NCBI GenBank assembly: GCA_963838495.1
Contig: CAWIRC010000004.1
Location: 558,001-622,000, forward strand
DNA from: JBEKIK01 sp963838495
GTDB taxonomy: Bacteria; Planctomycetota; Planctomycetia; Pirellulales; Thermoguttaceae
Length of the DNA: 64,000 nucleotides
Direction of reading: 5' to 3'
In this document: piece after piece, positions 53,653-62,938 of the stretch
How positions within the stretch are numbered: the first letter of the stretch is position 1
Layout: each line of letters opens with the position of its first letter
Notes under the pieces: model-generated
Told to the model about the DNA's origin: nothing
Databases searched by the model: none
The model's input: only the letters and a program-made list of their open reading frames with translations
Translations under genes and position numbers: made by a program

Positions 53653-54021
53653 ATGAGACACGAAAAACAAATCGAATTGCAGCGACAGCGCCGGGGATCG
53701 CGGGTCCGCAACCGGCTGAAGCGCGATGCCACCCGGCCGCGGCTGAGCGTCTTCCGCAGCCACAAGCATTTTTACGCCCAGATCATCGACGACGGTGCCG
53801 GCCGGACGCTGGCGGCCGCCAGCACGCTCGACAAGCGAATTGCAAGAAGCATCTGAAATACGGCGGCAACAAGGCCGCCGCGGCCGGTGGGCAAGGCGAT
53901 CGCCCAGCGGGCGGTCGAGGCCGGCATCAAGGAAGTCGTCTTCGACCGCCGCGAGTACAAGTATCACGGCCGCGTGGCCGCCCTGGCCGACGCCGCCCGA
54001 GAAGCAGGACTGGTGTTTTAA
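53653..54021 (+). CDS. rplR: Ribosomal protein L18 (two frameshifts)
   Basis: About 122 residues. MRHEKQIELQRQRRGSRVRN start; after STLDK near 53838 the frame changes to KKHLKYGGNKAAAA, then near 53886 to VGKAIAQRAVEAGIKEVVFD and RREYKYHGRVAALADAAREA. L18 binds 5S rRNA with L5. A GCATGGTCG short repeat (53609-53640) lies just before the start. Confidence 0.9.
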
Positions 54022-54026
54022 TAGTA

Positions 54027-54106
54027 TTTAGCCCCCGGTGAATACGCCGGGGGCTGTTATGAGCATTGTTTACGGACCAGCCCCCCGTGTATTCACGGAG
54101 CTAAAT
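54027..54106. repeat. Inverted pair of TTTAGCCCCCGGTGAATAC units
   Basis: Unit 1 (54027-54056) is itself a hairpin (AGCCCCCGG with CCGGGGGCT around TGAATACG); unit 2 (54078-54106) is a copy in reverse orientation, so the pair can form a large cruciform. Further copies at 61341-61370 and, degenerate, at 58622-58650. Confidence 0.75.
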
Positions 54107-54126
54107 ATGAATCAGAAAATAAAAAA

Positions 54127-54613
54127 ATGTCAACCGAAACAACACAAGGCCAACTGATCGACAAGGTCATCAAGATCCGGCGTTGCGCCGCGGTGGTCAA
54201 AGGCGGCCGGCGGTTCAGCTTCACGGCCCTGGTGGTCGTCGGCGACGGCCAGGGCAAGGTCGGCTGGGGCTACGGCAAGGCCAACGAGGTGCCGCCGGCC
54301 GTGGAAAAGGCCGTCAAGGACGGCTCCCGCAACATGTTCCCCATCCACATGGAGGGAACCACCATTCCGCACGTCGGTCAAGGGCCAGTTCGGGGCCGCC
54401 AAGGTGATCCTGGTGCCGGCCGAGCCCGGGCACGGGCGTGATCGCCGGGGCCGCGGTCCGGGCGGTGTGCGAGGCCTGCGGCATCCGCGACATCCTCACC
54501 AAGAGCTTCGGCTCCACCAACCCGATCAACCTGGTCAAGGCCGCCATCAACGCCCTGAAACAACTCCGCTCCAAGGCGAAGTGGAGCGGCTGCGGGGAGT
54601 CTCGCTGTCATGA
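54127..54613 (+). CDS. rpsE: Ribosomal protein S5 (three frameshifts)
   Basis: About 161 residues. KVIKIRRCAAVVKGGRRFSF and GKVGWGYGKANEVPPAVEKA in the first frame; breaks near 54380, 54428 and 54573; then GAAVRAVCEACGIRDILTKS and FGSTNPINLVKAAINALKQL. S5 contributes to decoding accuracy. The stop overlaps the rplO start. No rpmD (L30) lies between them, although it does in E. coli. Confidence 0.9.
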
Positions 54614-55100
54614 ATCTCAACGACGTCCATCGCGGCATCCACAAGAACAAGAGCGCAAAAGCGCATCGGCCGCGGCCCCGGCTCCGGCCACGGCAAGACC
54701 GCCGGCCGCGGGCACAAGGGCCAAGGCTCCCGCGCCGGCTATTCCTCGTTGCCGGTCTTCGAGGGCGGGCAGATGCCCCTGGTCCGCCGCATCCCCAAGC
54801 GCGGCTTCCACAACCGCTTCGCCCACGCCGTGGCCATCGTCAACCTCGGCGATCTGGACGCGAAATTCGAAGCCGGCGAGGAAGTCAACCCCGAAACGCT
54901 CAAAGCCAAATCGCTGCCAAGGGCGGCTACGACGTGCTGAAGGTGCTGGGCAACGGCGAGTTGACCAAGAAGCCTGAAGATCTCGGCCCACCGGTTCAGC
55001 CGCTCGGCGCTGGAGAAGATCGAGAAGGCCGGCGGACAGGCCGTCGTGCTGCCGGGCAAGGCCCCTGTGACAAAAAAATCAAGCAGAAACCTCCGATTAA
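54610..55100 (+). CDS. rplO: Ribosomal protein L15 (several frameshifts)
   Basis: About 160 residues. MNLNDVHRGIHKNK start, then in a second frame RIGRGPGSGHGKTAGRGHKG and QGSRAGYSSLPVFEGGQMPL, then GGYDVLKVLGNGELTKK and HRFSRSALEKIEKAGGQAVV in others. The end is uncertain: with the A-run at 55073-55079 corrected by one, a stop falls at 55100; uncorrected, one frame runs to 55209 through a short repeat, which I think is artefactual. Confidence 0.85.
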
Positions 55101-55141
55101 GACTACCCTCATTCGAATCCTTAGGGCAGCCATCGGGACCG

Positions 55142-55202
55142 CGCGGGCACGCATGCGAAGCATGGTCGGCCGTGATCGGCATGGTCGCTTGATCGGGAAC
55201 GG
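55142..55202. repeat. GCATGCGAAGCATGGTCG short repeat
   Basis: CATGC-GAA-GCATG palindrome followed by GGTCG and TGATCGG boxes. Related copies at 17093-17132, 53609-53640 and 58241-58300; all share the CATGC core, GGTCG and, where long enough, a TTGATCGG tail. Confidence 0.65.
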
Positions 55203-55221
55203 ATTATAAACGGATCGAGCC

Positions 55222-56596
55222 ATGTGGGAAAAGATTCGCGTCATCTTCACGATCCCCGAACTGCGGCAGAAGATCCTGCTGACGCTGCTCTTTTGGCCAT
55301 CTACCGCGTCGGCTGGCAGATCCCGCTGCCGATCGTCGACCACAACAAGATGACCGCGCTTCTTCGAAAGAAGGGGGGCGGCTTCGACCGACTTGATCGA
55401 GCAGGTGGCCATGTTCAGCGCCAGCCAGCTCAGCCAGGCCACGATCTTCGGCCTGGGCATCATGCCCTACATCTCGGCCTCGATCATCTTCCAACTGCTG
55501 GCCAGCGTCTATCCGCCGCTGGAAAAACTGCAAAAGGAAGGCGAAAGCGGGCGGAAGAAAATCAACGAATACACCCGCTACGCCACGGTCGTGCTTTGCC
55601 TCGGCCAAAGCTGGTTCTACGTGCGGGTGCTGATCAGCCAAGGTTGGATCTTCCGCTCAATACCTGGACCGACAATGCGCTTGTCCTTCGGCTGGCAGTT
55701 GACCGCCGTGCTGACCATGACCGCCGGCACCGTGTTCCTCATGTGGCTGGGCGAGCAGATCGACGAATACGGCATCGGCAACGGCATCAGCCTGCTGATC
55801 ATGGCCGGCATTCTCGCCCGCATGCCCCAGGCCGGCTGCGAACTTCTTGCCCCCGTGCTCAAAGGCGGCATGGAACTGGGCGGCGCACAGCCGCGGGCAA
55901 GTCGGCGTCGAGACTCTGCTGGTGCTGGCCGTGCTCTTCGTGGCGGTGGTCGCCGGCGTGGTGTTCATCACCCAGGGCCAGCGCCGCATCCCCACCCAAA
56001 GCGCCAAGCACGTCCGCGGCCGCCGCGTCTACGGCGGCACCCGCCAGTATCTGCCGCTGCGGGTCAACCAGGCCGGCGTGATGCCGATCATCTTCGCCAG
56101 CAGCTTGCTGCTGTTCCCCCAGGTGCATCTTCCAGTAACATGGCCCAGTGCCATCCCGACATTCTGGACTCCCATAGCCCAGGCGTTCCACCGCGGCAGA
56201 CTTCATTACATATAACATGCTCTACATCGTTGTTGATCTACTTCTTCTGCTACTTCTGGACGGCCATCACCTTCAACCCCAAGGACATGTCCGACAACCT
56301 GAAGAACTACGGCACGTTCATTCCCGGCTACCGGCCCGGGCGGCGCACGGCCGATTACCTGGAAAAGGTGATGGTGCGGATCACCTACGTCGGCGCCGGC
56401 TTCCTGGCGGTGGTGGCCATCGTGCCCGACCTGATCATGTCCACGCTTCCGGACTGGGCAATCAATTACACCGTGGCCAGCTTCTACGGCGGCACCAGGC
56501 CTGCTGATCGCCGTCAGCGTGGCCTTCGACCTGGTGCAGAAGATCGACAGCCACCTGGTGATGCGGAACTACCGCGGCCTGCTGGAAAAAGGCTGA
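55222..56596 (+). CDS. secY: Protein translocase subunit SecY (at least five frameshifts)
   Basis: About 455 residues. MWEKIRVIFTIPELRQKILL start; AIYRVGWQIPLPIVD (the usual RxGxxIPxPGxD region); FSASQLSQATIFGLGIMPYI and SASIIFQLL (second helix and plug); GNGISLLIMAGI; LRVNQAGVMPIIFASSLLLF; FNPKDMSDNLKNYGTFIPGY with RPG; and VAFDLVQKIDSHLVMRNYRG at the end. These blocks lie in changing frames, with breaks near 55292, 55375, 55655, 55880, 56130 and 56500. SecY is the channel for protein export. Confidence 0.9.
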
Positions 56597-56739
56597 ACAA
56601 CTTCGGACACTAAATTGTTGGAAATTAATGCTGGAGTAATTAAATTGTTGGGCGATAGTCGAACCGCCGCCCCCACATAGTGGATATGAATCAAGTTGCG
56701 TAAACGCACCGCAAATAAACTCCAACACGGGTTGACATC

Positions 56740-57295
56740 ATGCGAATCGTATTCATCGGCCCGCCGGGCGCCGGCAAAGGGACCCAGGCCGAGCGGCTGG
56801 TCGAGACCTACCGGCTGGCCCACCTCTCGACCGGCGACATGCTCCGCGCCGCCCGCGACGCCAAGACCGAGGTCGGCCTGAAGGCCGACAAGTACATGTC
56901 CGCCGGCCAGTTGGTCCCCGACGACATCATCGTGGCGATCATCGCCGAGCGGCTCAAGCAGCCCGACTGCCGGGACGGATACCTGCTGGACGGCTTTCCG
57001 CGGACCATCGCCCAGGCCGAGGCCCTCGACGCGATGCTGGCCGAGAAGGGACGCCCTGGACGCGGTCCTGGAACTGCAGGTGCCCGAGGAGGAATTGTTC
57101 CGGCGGCTGGCCGGCCGCGGCCGGGCCGACGACAAGCCGGAAGTGATCCGCCAGCGGCTGGTCGCCTACCGCCAGCAGACCGAGCCGCTGCTGGACTATT
57201 ACGCCGAGCGCGGCTTGTTGAAGAGCATCGACGGGTTGGGCACCGTGGACGAGATCTTCGACCGTGCCAAGACGGTGTTGGACCGCTTGGGCTAA
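56740..57295 (+). CDS. adk: Adenylate kinase (one frameshift)
   Basis: About 184 residues, short form without the zinc or lid insertion. P-loop GPPGAGKGTQAERL, AMP site HLSTGDMLRAA, YLLDGFPRTIAQAEAL, and lid/arginine region GRGRADDKPEVIRQRLVAYR. One break near 57052 in AAGGGACGCCCTGG, after which LDAVLELQVPEEELFRRLAG continues. Adenylate kinase after secY is the standard spc-operon order. Confidence 0.93.
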
Positions 57296-57397
57296 AAGGT
57301 TGTGAATTATTGCTGGGATGCTTCAGCGCGCTGCGAGTAGGGTGCATGAGCGCACCTCGACATGTCGCGGATGTATGTTCAGCGCAAGACTATAAGA

Positions 57398-58202
57398 ATG
57401 TTGCGATCTCCCCACAACTTCGATCAGCCCGCGAAATCGCTGAGATGCGCAAGGCGGACTGCTGGTCTGGCAGGCACTTCAAGCCATCGGCCGCTGATCC
57501 GCCCGGGCGTGACCACGGCCGAGATCGACGCCGTGATAGCGCTCTTTTTGCCGAGCACCAAGCGGAGCCGCTGTTTTGAATTTTCCCAAGTCCACGCCGG
57601 GCTGGCCGCCCTTTCCCGCGGCCACCTGCATCTCGATCAACGAGGAGGTCGTCCACGGCATCCCCGGCCCGCGGAGAAATTGGTGGAAGGAGACATCGTC
57701 AGCATCGACACCGGCTGCAAGCTCAACGGCTGGTGCGGCGACGCCGCGGCCACCTACCCCGTCGGCCGGATCGACCCCGAGGTCCGGCGCCTGCTGGACG
57801 TGACCCGCGGCGTGCTGGATCCTGGCCATCGAGCTGATGGGCAAGTGCTCGCGCTGGAGCGAGGTGGCCGGCGGAGATGGAGGCCTACGTGAAAGACGGC
57901 TTTCTCGGTGGTCGAGGCGTTCGTCGGCCACGGCATCGGCCGCGAAATGCACGAAGACCCCCAGGTGCCGAATTTCGTCAGCGCCCAGCTCCGCGCAGCG
58001 GCGATTTCGGCTGGTGCCGGGGTTGGTGATCGCGGTGGAGCCGATGGTCAACATGGGCGGAAAGAAGTGCGGATCCTACCGGACTACTGGACCCAGGCCA
58101 CCGCCGACGGCCGGCCGAGTGCCCATTTCGAGCACACGATGGCCATAACCGACTCCGGACCGACTGATATTGACGGCCGGCCCGAATGGAGAACTGCTGT
58201 AA
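57398..58202 (+). CDS. map: Methionine aminopeptidase type I (many frameshifts)
   Basis: About 265 residues. The start ATG at 57398 (MLRSP-) is tentative. In successive frames: REIAEMRKA, LIRPGVTTAEIDAV, SINEEVVHGIPGPR (first metal-site histidine region), VEGDIVSIDTGCKLNGWCGD (metal-binding Asp; second Asp follows), FVGHGIGREMHEDPQVPNF (metal His), LVPGLVIAVEPMVNMGGKEV (Glu), and FEHTMAITDSGP (last Glu). It removes initiator methionine cotranslationally. The C-terminal PNGELL and stop at 58202 lie in yet another frame. Order adk-map is normal. Confidence 0.88.
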
Positions 58203-58240
58203 CCAAATGCAGTAAAAGGATTAGGGATTAGTTGCACCAT

Positions 58241-58300
58241 GAGGGCGCCATGCAGTGCATGGTCGCCTTGATCGACTTGGTCGGTTGATCGGCGAGCGGG
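58241..58300. repeat. CATGCAGTGCATGGTCG short repeat
   Basis: Same family as 55142-55202, with the GGTCGCCTTGATCG and GGTTGATCGG boxes complete. It lies in the map-rpmJ gap (58203-58473), where infA would normally be; no infA sequence is seen. Confidence 0.65.
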
Positions 58301-58473
58301 TTCAAAATGTAGTCGTTAAGTAGAGTATAATATCACCCGTTTAATAACCATAAACGCCATTTTTCACTGCCTGGCGGGGCTTGCATATGAACCATGATGC
58401 CGTTTATACTAAAGTACTTTGTCCCGTGACGGGTATAAATCCATAGAGTTAATGCATTCGCGTTTACGAAATC

Positions 58474-58586
58474 ATGAAAGTGCGTGCCAGGTCAAGCGAA
58501 TTTGCGAGCACTGCAAGATCGTCCGCCGCCGAGGCGTCGTCTACGTCGTCTGCAGCAACCCGCGGCACAAGCAGCGGCAGGGTTAA
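58474..58586 (+). CDS. rpmJ: Ribosomal protein L36 (one frameshift)
   Basis: 37 residues, too short for routine calling. MKVRA, one lost base near 58490, then VKRICEHCKIVRRRGVVYVV and CSNPRHKQRQG. The four zinc ligands C, C, C and H are all present. As written, the frame misreads after MKVRA. Confidence 0.9.
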
Positions 58587-58664
58587 TTAAGTTTATATAG
58601 CCTTCGTGGATATTATTTCTTATTTAGCACGCCGTGAATACACGAGGGTTTGGAGTGTTATCAT

Positions 58665-59048
58665 ATGCCGCGTTTGCTGGGTGTTGACATCCCGAACGAT
58701 CGCCGACGGTGATCTCGCTTGACGTACTTGTACGGCGTGGGGCCGAAGATCGCCCGCGACCTTGTGCCACAAGGCGGGCGTGGATCCGCAGGCCCGTGCA
58801 GGGAACTCCGCGAGGACGAGTTGGCCCGGCTGGCGGCCTTGTTGGACAAGGACTACGTGGTCGAGGGGCAGATTGCGGCGGCAGCGAACCAGAACATCGC
58901 CCGGCTACGCGACATCGGCTGCTACCGCGGGATCCGGCATCGCCGCGGCCTGCCGGTGCGCGGCCAGCGGACCCGCACCAACGCCCGGACCCGCAAGGGC
59001 CCGAAGAAGACCGTGGCCGGCAAGAAGGGCGTGAAGGATTTGCGGTAA
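58665..59048 (+). CDS. rpsM: Ribosomal protein S13 (two or more frameshifts)
   Basis: About 127 residues. MPRLLGVDIPNDRR, break near 58703, then TYLYGVGPKIARDLCHKAGV across another break near 58770, then ELREDELARLAALLDKDYVV and NQNIARLRDIGCYRGIRHRR with GLPVRGQRTRTNARTRKGPK. S13 bridges to the large subunit and contacts P-site tRNA. GGAGTG ribosome site precedes the ATG. Confidence 0.92.
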
Positions 59049-59173
59049 CAGTTCGGATCAGCCGGTTGACGGCAGTTTAACTGCTCCCGAAGCATAATAG
59101 TCTGCGCAGCTGAAGTCGCGGCACCATGGCCATGCGATGATCGCAATTAGGCAGCGTATTAGGAGTCATCACG

Positions 59174-59557
59174 GTGGCCAAAACAACACACGACGCAAGG
59201 CACGTCGCAACGTGACGGTGGGCGTGGCCCACATCAAGGCGACGTTCAACAACACGATCGATCACCATCACCGACACCAAGGGGGACACGCTCTGCTGGG
59301 CCAGTGCCGGCACGAGCGGCTTCAAGGGGAGCCGCAAGAGCACGCCGTTTGCCGGGCAGATGGCGGCCCAGCAGGTCGCCGAGAAGGCGGTCAAGTTCGG
59401 CATGAAGGAAGTGGACGTGAAGGTGAAGGGGCCGGGCAGCGGCCGGGAAAGCGCGATCACCGCCTTGCAGGCGGCCGGGCTGAAGATCAAGTCGATCGAA
59501 GACGTCACCCCCTTGCCCCACAACGGCTGCCGCCCGAAGAAGCGCCGCCGCGTGTAA
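59174..59557 (+). CDS. rpsK: Ribosomal protein S11 (two frameshifts)
   Basis: About 127 residues from the GTG at 59174 (AGGAG 8 bases before). RRKARRNVTVGVAHIKATFN begins after a break near 59186; a second break near 59263 leads to ITDTKGDTLCWASAGTSGFK and GSRKSTPFAGQMAAQQVAEK. VTPLPHNGCRPKKRRRV is the expected ending. S11 shapes the mRNA exit path. Confidence 0.92.
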
Positions 59558-59637
59558 TTCGACAGCCGGCGGTCGACGACTCCGGAAAATTCTAATACAC
59601 ATATTTGACAATCGAATGTTTGGAGTGGAATCAGAGT

Positions 59638-60267
59638 ATGGCTCGTCAACATGGACCTGTCTGCCGCCTGTGCCGCCGCGAGGGGATGAAGCTGTTCCTC
59701 AAGGGCACGCGCTGCGATACGCCCAAGTGCGCCGTCGAGCGCCGCGAGTCGCCGCCGGGGATGAACATCCTTCCGCCGCGGCAAGCTGACCGACTACGGC
59801 GTGCACCTCCGCGAGAAGCAGAAGGTGAAGCACTACTACGGCGTGCTGGAGCGGCAGTTCCGCAGCTCTTCGCCATGGCCGAGCGCGGCAAGGGCAACAC
59901 CGGCGAGGCGCTGATGAGCCTGCTGGAGCGCCGGCTGGACAACATCGTCTACCGGCTGGGCTTCGGCGCAGTCGCGGGCCCAGGCGCGGCTGCTGGTCCG
60001 CCACGGCCACGTGACGGTCAACGGCCGGCGGGTGGACATTCCCAGCTACCTGGTCCGGCCCGGCGACGTGATCCGCGTGAAGAACCGCCCCAAGAGCCTG
60101 CAATTGGTGCAGGCCAACCTGGCCGAGTCCCACCGCGACGGTGCCCGACTTCCTCAGCCGTGGTCGAGGGGCCGCAGCCCGAGGGCCACGTCCTGCGGCT
60201 GCCCGAGGCCGCCGACGTGTCGATCCCCGTGCAGACCCAGTTGATCGTGGAGCTTTGTTCCAAGTAG
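59638..60267 (+). CDS. rpsD: Ribosomal protein S4 (three or more frameshifts)
   Basis: About 209 residues. MARQHGPVCRLCRREGMKLF with a CxxC pair and a further Cys pair upstream of YGVHLREKQKVKHYYGVLER; S4 domain TVNGRRVDIPSYLVRPGDVI; ending LPEAADVSIPVQTQLIVELC. Breaks near 59782, 59860, 59968 and 60150, cancelling overall. S4 starts 30S assembly. GGAGTGGAA ribosome site. Confidence 0.92.
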   Translation: MARQHGPVCRLCRREGMKLFLKGTRCDTPKCAVERRESPPGMNILPPRQADRLRRAPPREAEGEALLRRAGAAVPQLFAMAERGKGNTGEALMSLLERRLDNIVYRLGFGAVAGPGAAAGPPRPRDGQRPAGGHSQLPGPARRRDPREEPPQEPAIGAGQPGRVPPRRCPTSSAVVEGPQPEGHVLRLPEAADVSIPVQTQLIVELCSK

Positions 60268-60314
60268 CCGCGCTGTTGCCGCAACCGTCAGTTCAATTGG
60301 ATCGGAGGCTTCCC

Positions 60315-61315
60315 ATGCGTATTCGATGGCGCGGACTTGAGTTGCCCAGTCAGATTACGTGCCGACCGATCGACCCTGACCGCCACCTACGGCAAGTTCA
60401 TCGCCGAGCCGTTCGAGCGCGGCTTCGGGGTGACGATCGGCAACAGCCTCCGCCGCATCCTGCTTTCCAGCCTGGAAGGCAGCGCGGTCACCCAGGTCAA
60501 GCTGCACGGCGCCCAGCACGAGTTCAGCACCCTGCCGGGCGTGGTCGAGGACGTGACCGACATCGTGCTGAACGTCAAGTCGCTGGTGGTGAAGAACTAC
60601 AGCGAGCAGACCCGCGTGGTGCGGATCGAGAAGAACACCCAGCGGCCCGGTCACCGGCGCCGACGTGCAGACCGACGAGCAGGTCGAAGTGATCAACAAG
60701 GACCACCTCATCGCCACGCTGACCGAGGACGTGCCGTTCCTGCTGGAGATGGTGGTGGAGAACGGGCGGGGCTACGTGCCCGCCACCGAGCACACGCCCC
60801 AGGTCCAGGAGATCGGCATCATTCCCGTCGACGCCGCCTTCAGCCCCGTGATCCGCGTCCGCTACGAGGTCGAGGAGACCCGCGTCGGCCAGAAGACCAA
60901 CTACGACAAGCTGACCATGGAAATCTGGACCAACGGCTCGGTCACGCCGGAAATGGCCCTGGTCGAGGCGGCCAAGATCCTCCGCAAGCACCTCAACCCG
61001 TTCGTCCAGTACAGCGAGCTGGGGCCGATGGTGCACAGCGAAGCCCGCCGCCCGGCAGCTACGGGCTGGACCCGGCCACCGAAGCCAAGCTGGCCATGAG
61101 CCTGGCCGAGCTGGAGCTGTCGGTCCGGGCGACCAACTGCCTGGAGTCGGAGAACATCACCACGGTCCGCGACCTGGTGCACCCGCACCGAGGAGCAGCT
61201 GCTGGAAGTCCGCAACTTCGGCGAGACCACGCTGACCGAGGTCCGCGAGAAGCTGGCCGACATCGGGCTGCGCCTGGGCATGCGCTTTCCGCCGGCCACC
61301 GCAAGCGTCCGTTGA
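60315..61315 (+). CDS. rpoA: RNA polymerase alpha subunit (several frameshifts)
   Basis: About 332 residues. MRIRWRGLELPS start behind GGAGG; N-terminal dimerising domain YGKFIAEPFERGFGVTIGNS and LRRILLSSLEGSAVTQVKLH; DEQVEVINKDHLIATLTEDV; C-terminal domain, which contacts UP elements and activators, with LELSVRATNCLESENITTVR and EVRNFGETTLTEVREKL. Breaks near 60355, 60645, 61050 and 61190. Single copy as far as this window shows. Confidence 0.93.
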
Positions 61316-61340
61316 AGCAAACACCAGACCCGGCGTTTAA

Positions 61341-61370
61341 TTTAGCCCCGGGTGAATACACCCGGGGTTA
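61341..61370. repeat. TTTAGCCCCGGGTGAATAC palindrome
   Basis: Hairpin of the 54027 family (CCCCGGGTG with CACCCGGGG) in the rpoA-rplQ gap, which also holds a degenerate GGGCCGGCAGTT palindrome at 61416-61450. Confidence 0.7.
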
Positions 61371-61470
61371 TTACGAGATAATCATCAGGGAAAACAACCG
61401 GTTGGGAAAATAATCGGCTGGGCCGGCAGTTGAACTCCCGCCCCAACCGGCTAAGTAAGGAATTACGACC

Positions 61471-62109
61471 ATGCGACATCGACGACGAGGCCGCAAGCTC
61501 GGCCGCAATCCGAACCATCAACGGGCCCTGCTGCGGAGCCTGGCCAGCGCCCTGTTCCTCACCGAGCGCGACGCCGAAGGCGACGAGAACGCGCCCAAGG
61601 TCAAGGGCCGGATCATCACCACGATGGAGAAGGCCAAGGAGGTCCGGCCGCTGGTGGAGCGGTGCATCACCATCGCCCGCCACGCCCTGCCCCACCAGGA
61701 GGCCGCCGACGAACTGGAGCCCAACGCCGACCGCAACAGCGAGCAGTGGCGGGCGTGGCGCAACAGCGACCAGTGGCAGGAGTGGAACCAGGCGATCGCG
61801 CCGGTGGTGGCCGCCCGCCGCCGCGTGCTGCGGCTGCTGGGCGACAAGCAGGCGGTGCAGATCCTCTTCGAGGAGATCGCCCCGCGCTTCGCCGACCGCG
61901 ACGGCGGCTACACCCGCGTGCTGCGGCTGGCCAAGCCGCGGCTGGGCGACGCCGGCACCCGGGCGATCCTGGAACTGGTCGGCAAGAACGACCGCGTCCG
62001 CAAAAAGGCCGCCCGGCCGTCGTTCGATTCCGACGAAACCGCAGAAGACAAATCGGCCGCCTCGGAGCCGGCATCGGATGAAACGCCCGACGAAACGCAG
62101 GATCAGTAA
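61471..62109 (+). CDS. rplQ: Ribosomal protein L17 with large insertion
   Basis: 212 residues against about 120 in E. coli, and intact. MRHRRRGRKLGRNPNHQRAL start and RVLRLAKPRLGDAGTRAILE end are standard. The usual RRLTTTxAKAKEVRPLVE region is present (ITTMEKAKEVRPLVERCI), then an extra 40 or so residues rich in Glu, Trp and Arg (EQWRAWRNSDQWQEWNQAIA) before RRRVLRLLGDKQAVQILFEE. An acidic tail (about 190-212) follows. Last gene of the superoperon. Confidence 0.93.
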   Translation: MRHRRRGRKLGRNPNHQRALLRSLASALFLTERDAEGDENAPKVKGRIITTMEKAKEVRPLVERCITIARHALPHQEAADELEPNADRNSEQWRAWRNSDQWQEWNQAIAPVVAARRRVLRLLGDKQAVQILFEEIAPRFADRDGGYTRVLRLAKPRLGDAGTRAILELVGKNDRVRKKAARPSFDSDETAEDKSAASEPASDETPDETQDQ

Positions 62110-62192
62110 AGCCCGCCGCAAATAAAATTACCGATAACCGAAACCGCCCCCGGTTTCTCAAATCTTCATACGAATTGCAGCAAGACCCAGCC

Positions 62193-62766
62193 GTGATAAA
62201 CGGTTTCGATTTCACCCATCACATCCGCCTGCTGTGCAAAGACATCGTAGCCCGGCTGGAATCGCTCAAACACATCGATATGCGCCGGGTGGCCGTGAGC
62301 TTTTCTCAAGCCCGATCCGGCACCAGGGCGGGAATGTACGCCACCCTCACGCCGCTCCGCTTTCCAGGCGGCCGGATCCACACCATCCGCCGGGGGCGGA
62401 AATGGGGAATGCAAAAAGTCAAAGACCACAACGGCGAGGAAATGCTCTACATCCTCAATTTCTATCTGCCCCGCTTCCTGGACCTGCCGTTCCGGGAAAA
62501 GCTCGACACTGTGGTCCACGAACTCTGGCACATCGGCCCGAAATGCGACGGCGACCTCAGGCGCTTCGGCAACCGCTGCTTCGCCCATGGACCGTCGAAA
62601 AAACAGTTCGACCGCCAGGTCTCTCATGGTCGACCAGTGGCTGGAGCGACCGCCCTCCAAATCGGTGTACGAGTTTCTGCAGTCGAATTTCCGCGAACTC
62701 GACGCCCGCTACGGAGGGATCATCGGCAGCAAAATCCCCGGCCCGAAAATGTTTCGCGTGAATTAA
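62193..62766 (+). CDS. Putative HExxH metallopeptidase (one frameshift)
   Basis: About 190 residues; start taken as GTG 62193 (TTG 62175 also possible; neither has a clear ribosome site). Core: FDFTHHIRLLCKDIVARLES, then RVAVSFSQARSG, then LYILNFYLPRFLDLPFREKL followed by VVHELWHIGPKCDGDLRRF. HELWH fits the HExxH zinc signature, with RFGNRCFAHG as a conserved follow-on. An extra T near 62615 breaks the frame; the corrected end reads MVDQWLERPPSKSVYEFLQS to PGPKMFRVN. It resembles putative SprT- or phage-type metallopeptidases. Substrate unknown. Confidence 0.72.
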
Positions 62767-62938
62767 AAGAGGCAATTTATAAAAAACGCCTTTTCCAGTT
62801 CCTGATTTTACGCATCTTATTTGCTGAAAATGCAGATTCAAATCAGCGAAATGTACCCCCCATGGGCCCGTTCTTTTCCTCGCCGGAACTAGAATTTTGA
62901 TGTTCAGAATCCCCATGTTTTAATAGGAGGACATAAAG

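Noticed and set aside
54610..55209. Extended L15 C-terminus running to 55209
   Set aside because: The extra residues are a translation of an intergenic repeat; an A-run miscount explains the missing stop.
46203..61315. Programmed ribosomal frameshifting as the cause of the broken ribosomal genes
   Set aside because: There are too many sites, in both directions, with no shared slippery heptamer or downstream structure, and similar breaks occur in unrelated genes.
46203..61315. True pseudogenisation of the ribosomal operon
   Set aside because: Conserved residues are kept on both sides of every break and no base substitutions at key positions were noticed; decay would show both.
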